A DNA stretch of 64,000 bases from Lysinibacillus sphaericus (GCF_006864135.1 NZ_SADV01000013.1:1-64000), one strand, 5' to 3'. Shown: positions 8,580 through 20,066, counted from the stretch's first letter. The notes: generated by a model from the sequence alone, not told the origin. Translations and numbers: made by a program.

Positions 8580-10094
8580 TTACATATACTCGTTTAATAG
8601 AACATCACTCGTTAATAAATACTGTGAAAGCGCTTCTATTTCATCGCCGATTGGTTGATCCGCTAACAGTGGCGGACAAAATTCACGCACTTTTTCTAAA
8701 TACTTTCGAGTTGTTGGAGATAACTGCTCTTCCGCTTTGTCTAAATGGATAGCCTGCGATGCACAAATCATTTCTATTGCAATGACACGAGCGGCATTGT
8801 GTACGATTTGACGTACTTGGCGCGCTGATGTTGTACCCATGCTCACATGATCCTCTTGGTTCCCTGATGTCGGTATAGAATCCACACTTGAGGGATGTGC
8901 CAACACTTTGTTTTCGGATACGATAGAGGCTGCTGTATATTGAGCAATCATTAGCCCACATTCAATACCAGGATTTGTCGCTAAAAATGGAGGCAAACCT
9001 TCATTAAGCTGTGGATTAACCATGCGTTCTGTACGTCGCTCCGAAATATTAGCCCATTCACATACACCGACTTTTAAAAAGTCCATTGCTAATGCAATTG
9101 GTTGACCGTGGAAATGCCCACCAGATAATACTTCTCCATTTTCTAAAACAATCGGATTATCTGTCGTTGCATTCATTTCAGTTTGCACACGGTCCTGAGC
9201 ATAGAAAAATGACTGCCATGAAGCACCATGCACTTGTGGAATACAACGTAGTGAATAGGCATCCTGCATACGGATTTCACCTTGCTTTGTCACACGTTTA
9301 CTTCCTTCAAGCCATTTACGGATTCGTCCGCCAACAAGCTCTAATTCTGGGTGTGGTCTTACCGCCAAAAGTGCTGGATCAAATGCTGAAGTAATACCCT
9401 TCAGTGACTCAAGCGTTAAACTTGCTGCCATATCTGCTGCTAGCCCAATACGCTCTGCCTCGTTCACTGTTAAAACCCCGATACCCGTCATTGCTTGGGT
9501 ACCATTTACAAGCGCTAGACCTTCCTTAGCTTGTAGTCGGACAGGCGTTAGCCCAGCTTGCTGTAACGCCGCACTGCCACTCATAATCTCTCCATTAAAC
9601 TCCGCCTTACCTTCACCTACAAGCACTAAAGCCAAATGTGATAACGGCGCTAAATCTCCACTTGCTCCAACTGAACCTTGAGAAGGTACAATCGGGTGTA
9701 CTCCCTTATTAATAAATTCCAAAAGCAGCTGCACTGTTTCCAGACGAATTCCTGAAAAACCACGAGCTAGAGCATTGGCACGTAAAACCATCATTGCACG
9801 TACAACATCTGTTGGAAACGGCGCACCCACACCAGTTGCATCTGAGCGCAATAAATTTAACTGTAAAAGCTCAATGTCTTCCTCTTCAATCTTTATATTA
9901 CTCAGCTTTCCAAAGCCTGTATTCACACCATATATCGTTTGCCCCTCAGCTAAACGCTTTTCAATGCGTTCCCTACTTAAACGTATACGCTCCACACTGT
10001 GTAGGGAAAGCGCTACCGTGGCACGACCTTCTACAATTTCCCCTATTTGCTGTCTTGTTAATGTCTGACCATCAAGCTCGATAATAGACTTCAT
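8580..10094 (-). CDS. hutH: Histidine ammonia-lyase
   Basis: First enzyme of histidine degradation, releasing ammonia to give urocanate. The 504-aa protein carries the Ala144-Ser145-Gly146 triplet (SVGASGDLAPLSH) that cyclises to the MIO electrophile, the YGVNTGFG motif near residue 55, and a conserved NPxxxEN-like region. AGGGGGATGAC precedes the ATG. It is the first gene of the minus-strand operon, with a 230-bp divergent spacer to the YesN-like regulator. No HutP-type antiterminator gene was seen nearby. Confidence 0.97.
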   Translation of the reverse strand: MKSIIELDGQTLTRQQIGEIVEGRATVALSLHSVERIRLSRERIEKRLAEGQTIYGVNTGFGKLSNIKIEEEDIELLQLNLLRSDATGVGAPFPTDVVRAMMVLRANALARGFSGIRLETVQLLLEFINKGVHPIVPSQGSVGASGDLAPLSHLALVLVGEGKAEFNGEIMSGSAALQQAGLTPVRLQAKEGLALVNGTQAMTGIGVLTVNEAERIGLAADMAASLTLESLKGITSAFDPALLAVRPHPELELVGGRIRKWLEGSKRVTKQGEIRMQDAYSLRCIPQVHGASWQSFFYAQDRVQTEMNATTDNPIVLENGEVLSGGHFHGQPIALAMDFLKVGVCEWANISERRTERMVNPQLNEGLPPFLATNPGIECGLMIAQYTAASIVSENKVLAHPSSVDSIPTSGNQEDHVSMGTTSARQVRQIVHNAARVIAIEMICASQAIHLDKAEEQLSPTTRKYLEKVREFCPPLLADQPIGDEIEALSQYLLTSDVLLNEYM

Positions 10095-10174
10095 AATGTC
10101 ATCCCCCTGTTTCCTTAGAGCTATGTAAAAATGCTTTTAATCAATTTCGCTATCGCTACAAAAGATAAATAACA

Positions 10175-10202
10175 ATTACACTAACTACATTGTACTAACT
10201 AC
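10175..10202. promoter_or_regulatory. Two adjacent 14-bp direct repeats in the hutH / regulator spacer
   Basis: ATTACACTAACTAC (10175-10188) is followed without a gap by ATTGTACTAACTAC (10189-10202), matching at 12 of 14 positions. Tandem direct repeats about one to two helical turns apart are typical binding sites for AraC-family dimers. The pair lies 80 bp upstream of hutH and 120 bp upstream of the divergent AraC-type gene, so it is a good candidate operator for control of the hut operon. Confidence 0.5.
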
Positions 10203-10323
10203 CTTTTTCAGAAAATAGGGAATTTTAAAAGAGAAAACATGAATTATTTCATAATTTTTGTTATTTTAATAATATAATAGTATTTTTTTACGAAACTAGA
10301 TTATTTTAAGGAGGTTTGCGGTT

Positions 10324-11769
10324 GTGAAATTGTTATTAATTGACAGGGATTCCACTGATCTTTCAGGCATTCGTTGGTTTTTACATACATATTTTCCTGG
10401 GGATGTAACTATAGAAATAGGTACAACTATTAATGAGGCACTTCAAAGTATCCAGCAATTCGAGCCTGAGGTGATACTGCTAAATATTGACCTATTCTCA
10501 AATAATCGTTTAATTGCACTTTATCGTGTTTTACAAAAACATTCAGGGACTATTTTAGCTATGACGACAGAGCCACTTTTTAAAAATGCATTAAAGGCAA
10601 TTGATTTACAGGTTGCACATCTCTTCGTTAAACCAATTGATTTAGAAGTATTAAAGCAAAAGCTCACTGCTATTTCCCTTCGGACAGCCAAAGCAGAAGC
10701 AGTGTATCAAGAAGCAACAGATGAATCCTTTTACTATCAACTATTTTTAGATAGTAAAACTAGTTCCATAGAGACAAATATACATTTCACAATGATCGAG
10801 CCTGAGCATTCCGAAATGTTTAACAAACTATACAACTGGCTTCAGCAAACGCCTATTTATTCTAGCATGAGGATTTATCCTTTATCAGAGAAAATTGTAT
10901 GTTTATTCCAAACAAATGATTTAGAGAAGGATGTTCGTACATTAATGAAGGAATGGCGATTAACGAATAATAGCTCGTTAAATATTGGGGTTTATGATGG
11001 GGAACCGACCACCATGAAGAATATGTATACCTTAACAAAACGTGCACTTCATCAAAGCTTTTACGAAGGCTATGGGCACATTTTTTATGCGAGCAAACAA
11101 TTGGAAACACAGCCCTTCGATCCTTTACTAACACCTGAAGAGCAGCAATTACTAATAAGTAGTTTAGAGGACGGAAATATTGAAGCCGTCAAAGCATTTT
11201 TATATCGACTATCTAATGAAGGAATATATTACAAGCAAGATGACTTACGTATTCATCTAACGAGTGTTTTGGCGCAAATACGGCGCTTTATGTTGAAGTA
11301 TAAATTACATGAGAAAGCGGCGATTGAGCAAAATTATCGTCAGCTTTTTCATTTAATTATTGAGCATCCTATATTTTATACCATTTTAAATGGCATCATA
11401 TCATTTACACAAAGGCTGATTGAATTAGCTAATGAGGCTCGAATAGAAAAACGGGCTGACTATGTAGAACTGGCCATAGAAATTATCGACCAGCAATTTC
11501 AGGATAGCGGGTTATCATTACCTTACGTTGCTCATAAATTGGGGATTAGTCCCAATTATTTAAGTACGATTTTTTCAAAGAAGCAAGGCCTGCCATTTAA
11601 ACGCTACCTACAACAAGTCCGAATTCAAAATGCCACAAAAATGCTTGTAGAAACCGATTTTGCTATTAGTGAAATTGCCGATTTAAATGGTTTTGATGAT
11701 TCGAATTACTTTATAAAAATTTTTAAACAGCACATCGGCATTACTCCCCATCGTTATCGTAAAACTTAA
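10324..11769 (+). CDS. YesN-like regulator: atypical receiver plus AraC-type HTH; probable hut regulator
   Basis: A 481-aa protein. Residues 1-118 form a CheY-like receiver, the middle (about 130-270) is a YesN-type linker, and the last 100 residues hold two helix-turn-helix units (LPYVAHKLGISPNYLSTIF, then ISEIADLNGFDDSNYFIKIF). The receiver keeps the acidic pocket (IDRD), the Thr and the Lys (VKP), but the phosphoacceptor position reads LLNID, Asn54 instead of Asp, so it is unlikely to be phosphorylated there. There is no kinase gene beside it. The GTG start follows AAGGAGG by 9 nt. Divergent placement from hutH suggests it controls histidine use. Confidence 0.8.
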   Translation: MKLLLIDRDSTDLSGIRWFLHTYFPGDVTIEIGTTINEALQSIQQFEPEVILLNIDLFSNNRLIALYRVLQKHSGTILAMTTEPLFKNALKAIDLQVAHLFVKPIDLEVLKQKLTAISLRTAKAEAVYQEATDESFYYQLFLDSKTSSIETNIHFTMIEPEHSEMFNKLYNWLQQTPIYSSMRIYPLSEKIVCLFQTNDLEKDVRTLMKEWRLTNNSSLNIGVYDGEPTTMKNMYTLTKRALHQSFYEGYGHIFYASKQLETQPFDPLLTPEEQQLLISSLEDGNIEAVKAFLYRLSNEGIYYKQDDLRIHLTSVLAQIRRFMLKYKLHEKAAIEQNYRQLFHLIIEHPIFYTILNGIISFTQRLIELANEARIEKRADYVELAIEIIDQQFQDSGLSLPYVAHKLGISPNYLSTIFSKKQGLPFKRYLQQVRIQNATKMLVETDFAISEIADLNGFDDSNYFIKIFKQHIGITPHRYRKT

Positions 11770-11791
11770 AAAGACTTTTAAGTAACAAGGA

Positions 11792-11870
11792 GTTGATTTC
11801 CGTTCTAACTAGAAACTTGTGCGAAGCGTAGCGGGTAAAGGCTATATCTTTAAGGGATCTCCGATACCTG
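11792..11870. repeat. Family A element, degenerate copy 4
   Basis: GTTGATTTCCGTTCTAACTAG starts like the other copies, continues with a GTGCGAAGCGTAGCGGG block related to the family B unit, and then decays. The rest of the 11770-12195 gap is AT-rich with no supported gene. It holds the regulatory region of the catalase gene at its right end. Confidence 0.5.
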
Positions 11871-12099
11871 ATCCCCAAAACTTTCACTGCAATTATTTTC
11901 AATTATCATATTCTATTTTCAATAACAATAAGTAAACAAAAGAATTCATTTTATTCTTGACCTTCCTCTTCTTCATAACTTATTTTCAAGTAATTCTCGA
12001 AAATGTTTTAAAAAACTAAATTAGTGGTAAAGGTTATTCATAAGCTATTTAAATCTAGCATATATTTGTAGTCTGTATCTTAATGTAAAAATTCTTTAA

Positions 12100-12114
12100 C
12101 AATAATAATTATAA
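12100..12114. promoter_or_regulatory. PerR-box-like operator upstream of the catalase gene
   Basis: CAATAATAATTATAA matches the 7-1-7 PerR consensus TTATAATNATTATAA at 12 of 14 defined positions. It lies about 80 bp before the catalase start, where B. subtilis katA also has its PerR site. A second weaker AT-rich copy follows near 12123. Peroxide induction is therefore likely. The whole spacer is AT-rich, so chance matches are possible. Confidence 0.5.
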
Positions 12115-12196
12115 TTTACTAGCAATTATAATTTATATTTGTTATAGTTATTGATGAAGAGTTTGACTCACAATTTTTCTTAGGAGGTAAACTAAT

Positions 12197-13702
12197 ATGA
12201 CAAATGAAAATAATCGTAGCCGTCGTTTTACAACAGCAGGTGGTGCTCCAGTAGTAAGCAACCACGATTCTATGTCAGCAGGTCCTCGTGGTCCTCTATT
12301 ACTCCAGGATGTATGGCTAGTTGAAAAATTAGCGAACTTCAACCGTGAAGTTATTCCTGAACGTCGTATGCATGCTAAAGGTTCAGGTGCATTCGGTACT
12401 TTCACTGTAACGCATGATATTACTAAATATACAAAAGCAAAAATCTTCTCAGAGGTTGGGAAAAAGACTGACATGTTTGCACGCTTCTCCACAGTTGCAG
12501 GTGAGCGTGGTGCAGCGGATGCTGAACGCGATATTCGTGGCTTTGCACTTAAGTTCTATACAGAAGAAGGTAACTGGGATTTAGTTGGTAACAACACACC
12601 TGTATTCTTCTTCCGTGATCCTTTACACTTTACAGATTTAAACCACGTGGTAAAACGTGACCCACGTACAAATATGAAAAATGCGAATTCAAACTGGGAT
12701 TTCTGGACTTCATTACCAGAGGCGCTACACCAAGTAACAATCGTTATGTCTGACCGTGGTATTCCGGCTGGATACCGCAATATGCATGGTTTCGGTTCTC
12801 ACACTTATAGCTTTATTAATGCTGAAAATGAGCGCGTATGGGTTAAATTCCACTTCCGTACAGAGCAAGACATTAAAAACTTAACTGGTGCTGAGGCTGC
12901 TGAAGTAATCAGTAACGACCGCGAATCTTCACAACGCGATCTATATGAGGCTATTGAAAAAGGCGATTTCCCCAAATGGAAAATGTACATTCAAGTAATG
13001 ACAGAGGAACAAGCTCGTGAGTTACCATATAACCCATTTGATTTAACGAAGGTATGGTATAAAAAAGACTTCCCATTAATTCCTGTGGGTGAATTCGAGT
13101 TAAACAAAAATGCGGACAACTACTTTGCGGAAGTTGAGCAAGCTGCATTTGCACCATCAAACATTATCCCTGGTATTAGCTTCTCGCCAGACAAAATGTT
13201 ACAAGCTCGTATCTTTGCATATGCAGACGCACAACGCTACCGTTTAGGTGTGAACCACTACATGCTTCCTGTAAACGCACCAAAATGCCCATTCCGTTCA
13301 TTCCACCGCGACGGCGCTATGCGTTTCGATGGCAACCTAGGTTCAACTTTAAGCTACGAACCAAATAGCTATGGTGAATGGGAGCATAATTTAGACTATA
13401 AAGAGCCTGAATTACGCATTGACGGTAATGCTGGTATCCACGATTTCCGTGAAGACGACAATAACTACTTCGAGCAGCCGGGTAAATTATTCCGCCTAAT
13501 GACTGCCGAAGAGCAACAACGTCTATTCGAAAATACTGCTAATGATATGGCACCAGTTGAAGAGTTCATCAAACGCCGTCATATTCTTCACTGCTATTTA
13601 GCTGATCCAGCATATGGCGAAGGTGTAGCAAAAGCTATGGGTCTTTCATTAGAAGGTATGGATCTTTCAAATCCATACGAAAAGCAAGCAACAAACGTTT
13701 AA
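12197..13702 (+). CDS. katA: Monofunctional haem catalase (KatA type)
   Basis: Breaks down hydrogen peroxide in the cytoplasm. The 501-aa small-subunit (clade 3) catalase carries the distal His59 in [12 protein letters not shown], the [11 protein letters not shown] segment, and the proximal haem-ligand region [23 protein letters not shown] lies 10 nt before the ATG. The gene is monocistronic with a strong terminator. Codon use is biased to frequent codons, as for a highly expressed gene. The PerR-like box upstream fits peroxide control. Confidence 0.96.
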   Translation: MTNENNRSRRFTTAGGAPVVSNHDSMSAGPRGPLLLQDVWLVEKLANFNREVIPERRMHAKGSGAFGTFTVTHDITKYTKAKIFSEVGKKTDMFARFSTVAGERGAADAERDIRGFALKFYTEEGNWDLVGNNTPVFFFRDPLHFTDLNHVVKRDPRTNMKNANSNWDFWTSLPEALHQVTIVMSDRGIPAGYRNMHGFGSHTYSFINAENERVWVKFHFRTEQDIKNLTGAEAAEVISNDRESSQRDLYEAIEKGDFPKWKMYIQVMTEEQARELPYNPFDLTKVWYKKDFPLIPVGEFELNKNADNYFAEVEQAAFAPSNIIPGISFSPDKMLQARIFAYADAQRYRLGVNHYMLPVNAPKCPFRSFHRDGAMRFDGNLGSTLSYEPNSYGEWEHNLDYKEPELRIDGNAGIHDFREDDNNYFEQPGKLFRLMTAEEQQRLFENTANDMAPVEEFIKRRHILHCYLADPAYGEGVAKAMGLSLEGMDLSNPYEKQATNV

Positions 13703-13737
13703 TTTTCCATTATTATTGATATCCAATCCAACTTTTT

Positions 13738-13775
13738 ACTCCATGTGAAGGACATCTTCACATGGAGTTTTTTTA
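13738..13775 (+). terminator. Terminator of katA
   Basis: ACTCCATGTGAAG, loop GACAT, CTTCACATGGAGT followed by seven T. The perfect 13-bp stem begins 36 nt after the catalase stop. Confidence 0.93.
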
Positions 13776-13810
13776 TATTAATGACAAAACGCGGACTCAT
13801 CTAATGTGTG

Positions 13811-13857
13811 GTTGATTTCCGTTCCGACAGGGCGCTTTTCTGGGGGCGTCCGATGAA
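13811..13857. repeat. Family A element, truncated copy 5
   Basis: GTTGATTTCCGTTCCGACAG, GGCGCTTTTCTGGGGGCGTC, CGATGAAAC. The left arm only; the copy breaks off at the thiC terminator region. Confidence 0.75.
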
Positions 13858-13864
13858 ACTAATA

Positions 13865-13892
13865 AGGCTTGTGCCTAATTTGACACAAGCCT
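13865..13892 (-). terminator. Probable terminator of thiC
   Basis: The minus strand has AGGCTTGTG, a short loop, and CACAAGCCT followed by TTATTAGTTT, about 10 nt past the thiC stop. The stem is strong but the T run is interrupted. Confidence 0.6.
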
Positions 13893-13902
13893 GCTTTACT
13901 AA

Positions 13903-15684
<1,782 letters not shown>

Positions 15685-15746
15685 CTACTTCGCCCCCTTT
15701 TATATTTATACAAGGACCGAATCTAGCTCACCCCAATAAAGACAAA

Positions 15747-15776
15747 AGCCGAATCCAAAAAATTTTGGATCCGGCT
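15747..15776 (-). terminator. Riboswitch-controlled terminator in the thiC leader
   Basis: The minus strand reads AGCCGGATCCAAAA, TTTT, TTGGATTCGGCT, then TTTTG. It lies between the TPP aptamer and the thiC start, the expected place for the expression platform. Ligand binding should favour this hairpin and stop transcription before thiC. Confidence 0.85.
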
Positions 15777-15825
15777 AAGAATGTAAAGGTATAGTTATTG
15801 CAAATACATTGAGTGCAATAATGGT

Positions 15826-15921
15826 TAACTTTCCCACGCTGGTATGAGCCAGATCAGGTCCAAAGGGTCAAGAAACTTCTATGCGTTTCCCTCTCAGCCT
15901 GACTCATCAGACTCCCCTAGT
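15826..15921 (-). promoter_or_regulatory. TPP riboswitch (THI box)
   Basis: The minus strand shows the full set of THI-box signatures in order: GGGGAGTCTG, GGCTGAGAGGGA, CTTGACCC, GGACCTGATCTGG and ATACCAGCGTGGGAAAGTT. These form the two arms that bind the pyrimidine and pyrophosphate parts of TPP. It controls the adjacent thiC through the downstream terminator hairpin. Confidence 0.96.
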
Positions 15922-16017
15922 TAATGCTATTAAGTTTGATGATAGTGTAGCAGATATTGTTTAGAGATGGAAGCTTCATTTGATTTTTTTGGCTTATCAT
16001 CAAAAGTTGGCGACAGC

Positions 16018-16200
16018 AATTGATCAATTATGCCTCGGCATAATTGCATCTGGATTCGGCATTGTACTTAGGCCTGCATCTATATTAATTCCTTATCGAT
16101 CCGTGTTCAGCTGATGCTTGGACACCACTGAAAAGTAACTTAAACCCGAATTGTATCTTACAACCTATAGAGATGGGAGACTTCTACTGAAAGAAGTTTA
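16018..16200. repeat. Family C composite repeat, partial copy
   Basis: Begins with the palindrome AATTATGCC-TC-GGCATAATT (16024-16043). It continues with a segment whose right part (GGGAGACTTCTACTGAAAGAAG) matches the tail of the copy near 59.5 kb (GGGAGATTCTACTGAATGAAG). It lacks the family B core found in the other copies. It is non-coding and shares the 15.96-16.5 kb spacer with a family A copy. Confidence 0.55.
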
Positions 16201-16222
16201 AACGTAAGCCATGCATATAGAT

Positions 16223-16459
16223 TGATTGGAGTGGAGGCTGGGCGACTCCTCGGGGATCAGCGTCACAGATGAGACCCTGGAGCGAGCAGCGCGAGTGAAG
16301 CGGCTCATCGGACGCCCCCAGGAAGCTCTGCTCTGCGCGAAAGCGAAGCGTCAGCGACAAATGTTTTAACTGTGCGAAAGCGAAGCGTCAGCGACAATGT
16401 TTTAACTGTGCGAAAGCGAAGCGTCAGCGACAAAGCGCCCAGCCGGAACGGAAATCAAC
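16223..16459. repeat. Family A element, copy 6 with three nested 36/37-bp family B units
   Basis: Read on the minus strand, this is the full element from GTTGATTTCCGTTCCGGCTG to CCACTCCAATCAAT, including the GAGACCCTGGAGCG and CGGCTCATCGGACGCCCCC blocks. Its GC-rich arm is expanded by three tandem units GCGAAAGCGAAGCGTCAGCG starting at 16337, 16374 and 16410. The unit is the same as in the 11-copy array near 37.5 kb. A 66-codon frame across it is not a gene. Confidence 0.85.
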
Positions 16460-16506
16460 CTCACGTTTTGACAATAATCTTTTTTATTCCGAATAGCACC
16501 AAACTG

Positions 16507-17436
16507 TTAAGTAAACAACAGTTCCGCCACATAAATCACAATCGTCACTGTAATACAGCTCACAATCGTTGAAAATAAAACTGTTTGTGCAGCAGTTGCC
16601 GATTCTACGTCATATTCTAATGCAAGACTAGAACTATTTCGCGATGTCGGGAACGAACTAGCTATAAAAAGTGATTGTGCCACGACACCGTCAAGACCAA
16701 GCGCAAAAATGATTAACAATGCAACGGCTGGCCCTATGACTAGTCGTGTACAACAGCTAATGAATACTATCTTATTGAACATGGATTTGATTTCAAGTTG
16801 CGATAGTTGTGCCCCTAAAGTTATTAATGCTACAGCGATAAAGCCATCTGCCACATGGTCTATCGGTATTCTTACAAACTGCGGAATAGCGATAGTAAAA
16901 TAGTTCATTGCCACACCAATAATAAGTGCATGAATAATGGGCATTTTGAGGAAGTCTTTCACAATAGACATGCCCGATTTTGTTGAAGAAATTAAATTGT
17001 ACAAGCCGTAAGTATAGGTCGTCATATTTTGAAATATAACGAGAATGACCTGAATCGCTACGCCAATCGGCTGAGTCACAAAAATCATTTGTGCAACTGG
17101 AATTCCATAGTTACCCGAATTAATTAGGACAACACTATTTTTAAACACCGCAGCCTCTGTTTTTACTAAGCCTAGTCCCTTTGCAAGAAAATGACTAAGC
17201 ACCATTTGGCTTCCGATAAAGAGTAGAATAAATAACGCAACTTCCCCAAGCACAGACAGCTCTATACTCGTTTCATATATATTCACAAAAACTGCTGCTG
17301 GCATGAAGCAATATGTAATAAGTTGAGATAACGCCTTTAAATTAAAGCGAAATTTCTTTTGTAAAACTGCACCAAGTACTAGAAGCACTAAAATTGGAGC
17401 CACAATTTTAAAAAAAATCATACCGAGATACATCAT
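16507..17436 (-). CDS. AEC-family (auxin efflux carrier type) permease
   Basis: A 309-aa membrane protein with about ten hydrophobic segments in two five-helix halves. The signatures are FNLKALSQLITYCFMPAAVF near the N-terminus and the NSGNYGIPV and ASSFPTSRNSSSLALEYD loops that define the AEC/Mem_trans family. Bacterial members such as MleP or YwkB move malate, malonate or other organic acids. AAGGGGG lies 7 nt before the ATG. It stands alone, and no terminator is obvious between its end and the family A copy. Confidence 0.85.
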   Translation of the reverse strand: MMYLGMIFFKIVAPILVLLVLGAVLQKKFRFNLKALSQLITYCFMPAAVFVNIYETSIELSVLGEVALFILLFIGSQMVLSHFLAKGLGLVKTEAAVFKNSVVLINSGNYGIPVAQMIFVTQPIGVAIQVILVIFQNMTTYTYGLYNLISSTKSGMSIVKDFLKMPIIHALIIGVAMNYFTIAIPQFVRIPIDHVADGFIAVALITLGAQLSQLEIKSMFNKIVFISCCTRLVIGPAVALLIIFALGLDGVVAQSLFIASSFPTSRNSSSLALEYDVESATAAQTVLFSTIVSCITVTIVIYVAELLFT

Positions 17437-17830
17437 AGCTTGTCCCCCTTCCCTCTCCCATAGTAGTGCTGTTTTTATGCTTGGTCAATGTACTTCAAAA
17501 CTAACTCACCACTTATATCAAGGCGTTTTTCCTAAACACACTAAACTAATACAGTGTCTTTAACAAGATGATAAAAGTTATCTTTTAGAACGTTATAGCC
17601 CTTGAAACGAGCGTGATTTCCGCACCCAACTACCCAATTTCGTACAAAAAAAACCTGGCACTTCACTTTCAATTTTTTGAAATAATTAAGGATTCTTAAA
17701 AACGAACGATAAAGAAAAAGGGACTACATTTCATTTAAGTATAATAAATAGTAAAATATACCCTTTATGTACTAAAAAGGAGAAATATATGATATATTAT
17801 CCATTAAATACAATGATCGGAGTGACTAAA

Positions 17831-20002
17831 ATGAAGAATAAAGTATTAACGACTTTTATGGCAACTGCTATTACAGCAACCCTAGTATCGCCAATGTCCA
17901 CTGCAGATGCCGCTTCAAGTAATTCACCTTTAAACCACTCAATTCAAATTAATGGGCAGGTAGCTGCAGCCAAAACAAAGGGGCAAACCGTTACCATTAA
18001 CAACATCACTAAAGAGAAAGTACTTACATCCAATGGCCAATTTAAAATTAGCCAGTCGCTGAAACCCCTCTTTAACACATCGAATAAAACTGCATTGATG
18101 AATGCCGAAGCAACAATAGTAGTGAAAAACGGAGAAATTACGAGCGTTACAGAACTAACATTAACTAAAGCTGGCACTGACAAAAAAGCGGTATATTTTG
18201 ATGGTGGTGACGCACAGATTGAAGGAAGTCTAACTGTAAATGCGGATTATGTAAAAGTTCAAAATGTAACTATTAAAGATAAGCTTATTGTAACTAATCG
18301 TGTGAAGAAGGCAATTACAATTGATGACGTTACTATCGGGGATACAATTACTTTTAAACCTTTATTAACTAGAAATATTAATTGGTTAAATGTCACTTTA
18401 AAAGATATTAAATCTCCAGACATTAACTTGGAGCGTACAAAAGTACATGTGACTTCTGACAAGACTATTTCAAAAATCAATGTAGTTGGTAAAGTTACAG
18501 CATTTGAAGTTACTGCCAATGTTGATAAGCTTACAATCGATGTTGAGAAAGATTTTAGCCTTTACGGGGAAGGTAAAATTGAGCAAGTGATTGTCAAACA
18601 CGGGGAAAAGGTGGCATTAGATTCAGGACATTTTATTAACAAGGTACAGGTGGATGATAAAAAAGCCTCTGTAAAATTACCTGTGGCGAATAAAACTGAG
18701 CTAAGTAATTTAGTAGCTATACCCCCATACGTTACCGTATCTGTTAATGGAAACGACGTTTTAACAACTGAGAAATGGACAACGCAGGCTGAACGTACAG
18801 CATTCGAATATGCCGTAAGTAGCGCAAGAGCGGTAGCTAATAATTCCAACGCCTCTCAGGAACAAATAAACAATGCTATTACACAATACAGGATTTCATT
18901 AACCGTTTATCAAGCTGCGCAAAAGAACGGAACAAAATATGTTTACGGCGATAAGTCTTCATTACAATCGATGATTAATTCTATTCAGTATGTAACGGTT
19001 TCTTGGAATAATGGTAATGATGTAGCTTCTTATACGCCTTGGACGACTCAAAGTGAGAAGGATGCTCTTACCTCTGCCGTTTCATCCGCTCAGTATGTTG
19101 TAAATAATACCTATGCAACTCAGTCTGATATCACAAATTCTATTAGCAATTTAAACTACGCGATCACAGTTTATAAAAATGCACAAAAATATGGTACTTA
19201 CCAAACTAGTGGAGATAGATCTGCCCTTTCATCGCTGATTAACTCTGTTCAGTATGTTGCAGTATCTTGGAATAATGGTAATGATGTAGCTTCTTATACG
19301 CCTTGGACGACTCAAAGTGAGAAGGATGCTCTAGCTTCTGCCGTTTCATCCGCTCAGTCTGTTGCAAATAATACCTATGCAACCCAGTCTGATATCTCAA
19401 GTTCTATTAGCAATTTAAACTACGCGATCACAGTTTATAAAAATGCACAAAAATATGGTACTTACCAAACTAATGCCGATAGATCTGCCCTTTTATCGCT
19501 GATTAACTCTGTTCAATATGTAACCGTTTCTGTTAATGGATCTGAATTATCTTCTTATACAATTTGGACGACGCAAAGTGAAAAAGACGCTCTAGTTTCA
19601 GCTGTTTCATATGCTCAAAATGTTGCAAATAATGGCTACTCGTCTCAGTCAGAAATTTCGTCTGCCTATAATTATTTAAATAGTGCTATTTCAACGTATA
19701 GAAGTAATCATAAATCCGGTGTAAACTATCGAAATTATGTTGATAAATCTTGGCTAACGTCACTCTTAAAATCTGTTCAGTATGTAAAGACTTCTGCTAA
19801 TGGAGATGGAACTGACATACCTTATTATGAAAAGTGGACAACAGAAAGAGCAAAACGTGACCTAGAAAAAGCAGTGCAAAACGCTCAATCTGTTGCCAAT
19901 AACTCCTATGCATCTTCGCACGAAGTGACAGATGCTATTAACAGTTTAGACAAGGCAATCAACATCTATAATGATGTCCAACGTTCAGGTAAACAACGAT
20001 AA
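17831..20002 (+). CDS. Secreted surface protein with beta-helix-like N-terminal domain and five ~88-aa repeats
   Basis: The signal peptide MKNKVLTTFMATAITATLVS ends near STADA-AS. The first 300 residues resemble the domain that follows the SLH repeats in the 1463-aa protein at 27.6-32 kb (shared FDG, LTL-AGT, VNxxYxxxxNVT pattern). Then come five copies of a unit of about 88 aa with WTTQSEKDAL...SAVSSAQ...VANN, similar to FIVAR-type helical modules. Units 2 and 3 are nearly identical at DNA level. No SLH or LPXTG anchor is visible. The ATG at 17831 follows GGAGTG; the frame opens 14 codons earlier at 17789, but that start would spoil the signal peptide. Confidence 0.8.
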   Translation: MKNKVLTTFMATAITATLVSPMSTADAASSNSPLNHSIQINGQVAAAKTKGQTVTINNITKEKVLTSNGQFKISQSLKPLFNTSNKTALMNAEATIVVKNGEITSVTELTLTKAGTDKKAVYFDGGDAQIEGSLTVNADYVKVQNVTIKDKLIVTNRVKKAITIDDVTIGDTITFKPLLTRNINWLNVTLKDIKSPDINLERTKVHVTSDKTISKINVVGKVTAFEVTANVDKLTIDVEKDFSLYGEGKIEQVIVKHGEKVALDSGHFINKVQVDDKKASVKLPVANKTELSNLVAIPPYVTVSVNGNDVLTTEKWTTQAERTAFEYAVSSARAVANNSNASQEQINNAITQYRISLTVYQAAQKNGTKYVYGDKSSLQSMINSIQYVTVSWNNGNDVASYTPWTTQSEKDALTSAVSSAQYVVNNTYATQSDITNSISNLNYAITVYKNAQKYGTYQTSGDRSALSSLINSVQYVAVSWNNGNDVASYTPWTTQSEKDALASAVSSAQSVANNTYATQSDISSSISNLNYAITVYKNAQKYGTYQTNADRSALLSLINSVQYVTVSVNGSELSSYTIWTTQSEKDALVSAVSYAQNVANNGYSSQSEISSAYNYLNSAISTYRSNHKSGVNYRNYVDKSWLTSLLKSVQYVKTSANGDGTDIPYYEKWTTERAKRDLEKAVQNAQSVANNSYASSHEVTDAINSLDKAINIYNDVQRSGKQR

Positions 20003-20024
20003 AAATTCTTCTATTATAATTTAA

Positions 20025-20066
20025 AAACAACAGGCTAGAAAATCTCTATGGCCTGTTGTTTCTTTT
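20025..20066 (+). terminator. Terminator of the repeat surface protein gene
   Basis: AAACAACAGGC (20025-20035) pairs with GCCTGTTGTTT (20051-20061), followed by CTTTT. Read the other way it also lies just past the end of the hepT remnant. Confidence 0.85.
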
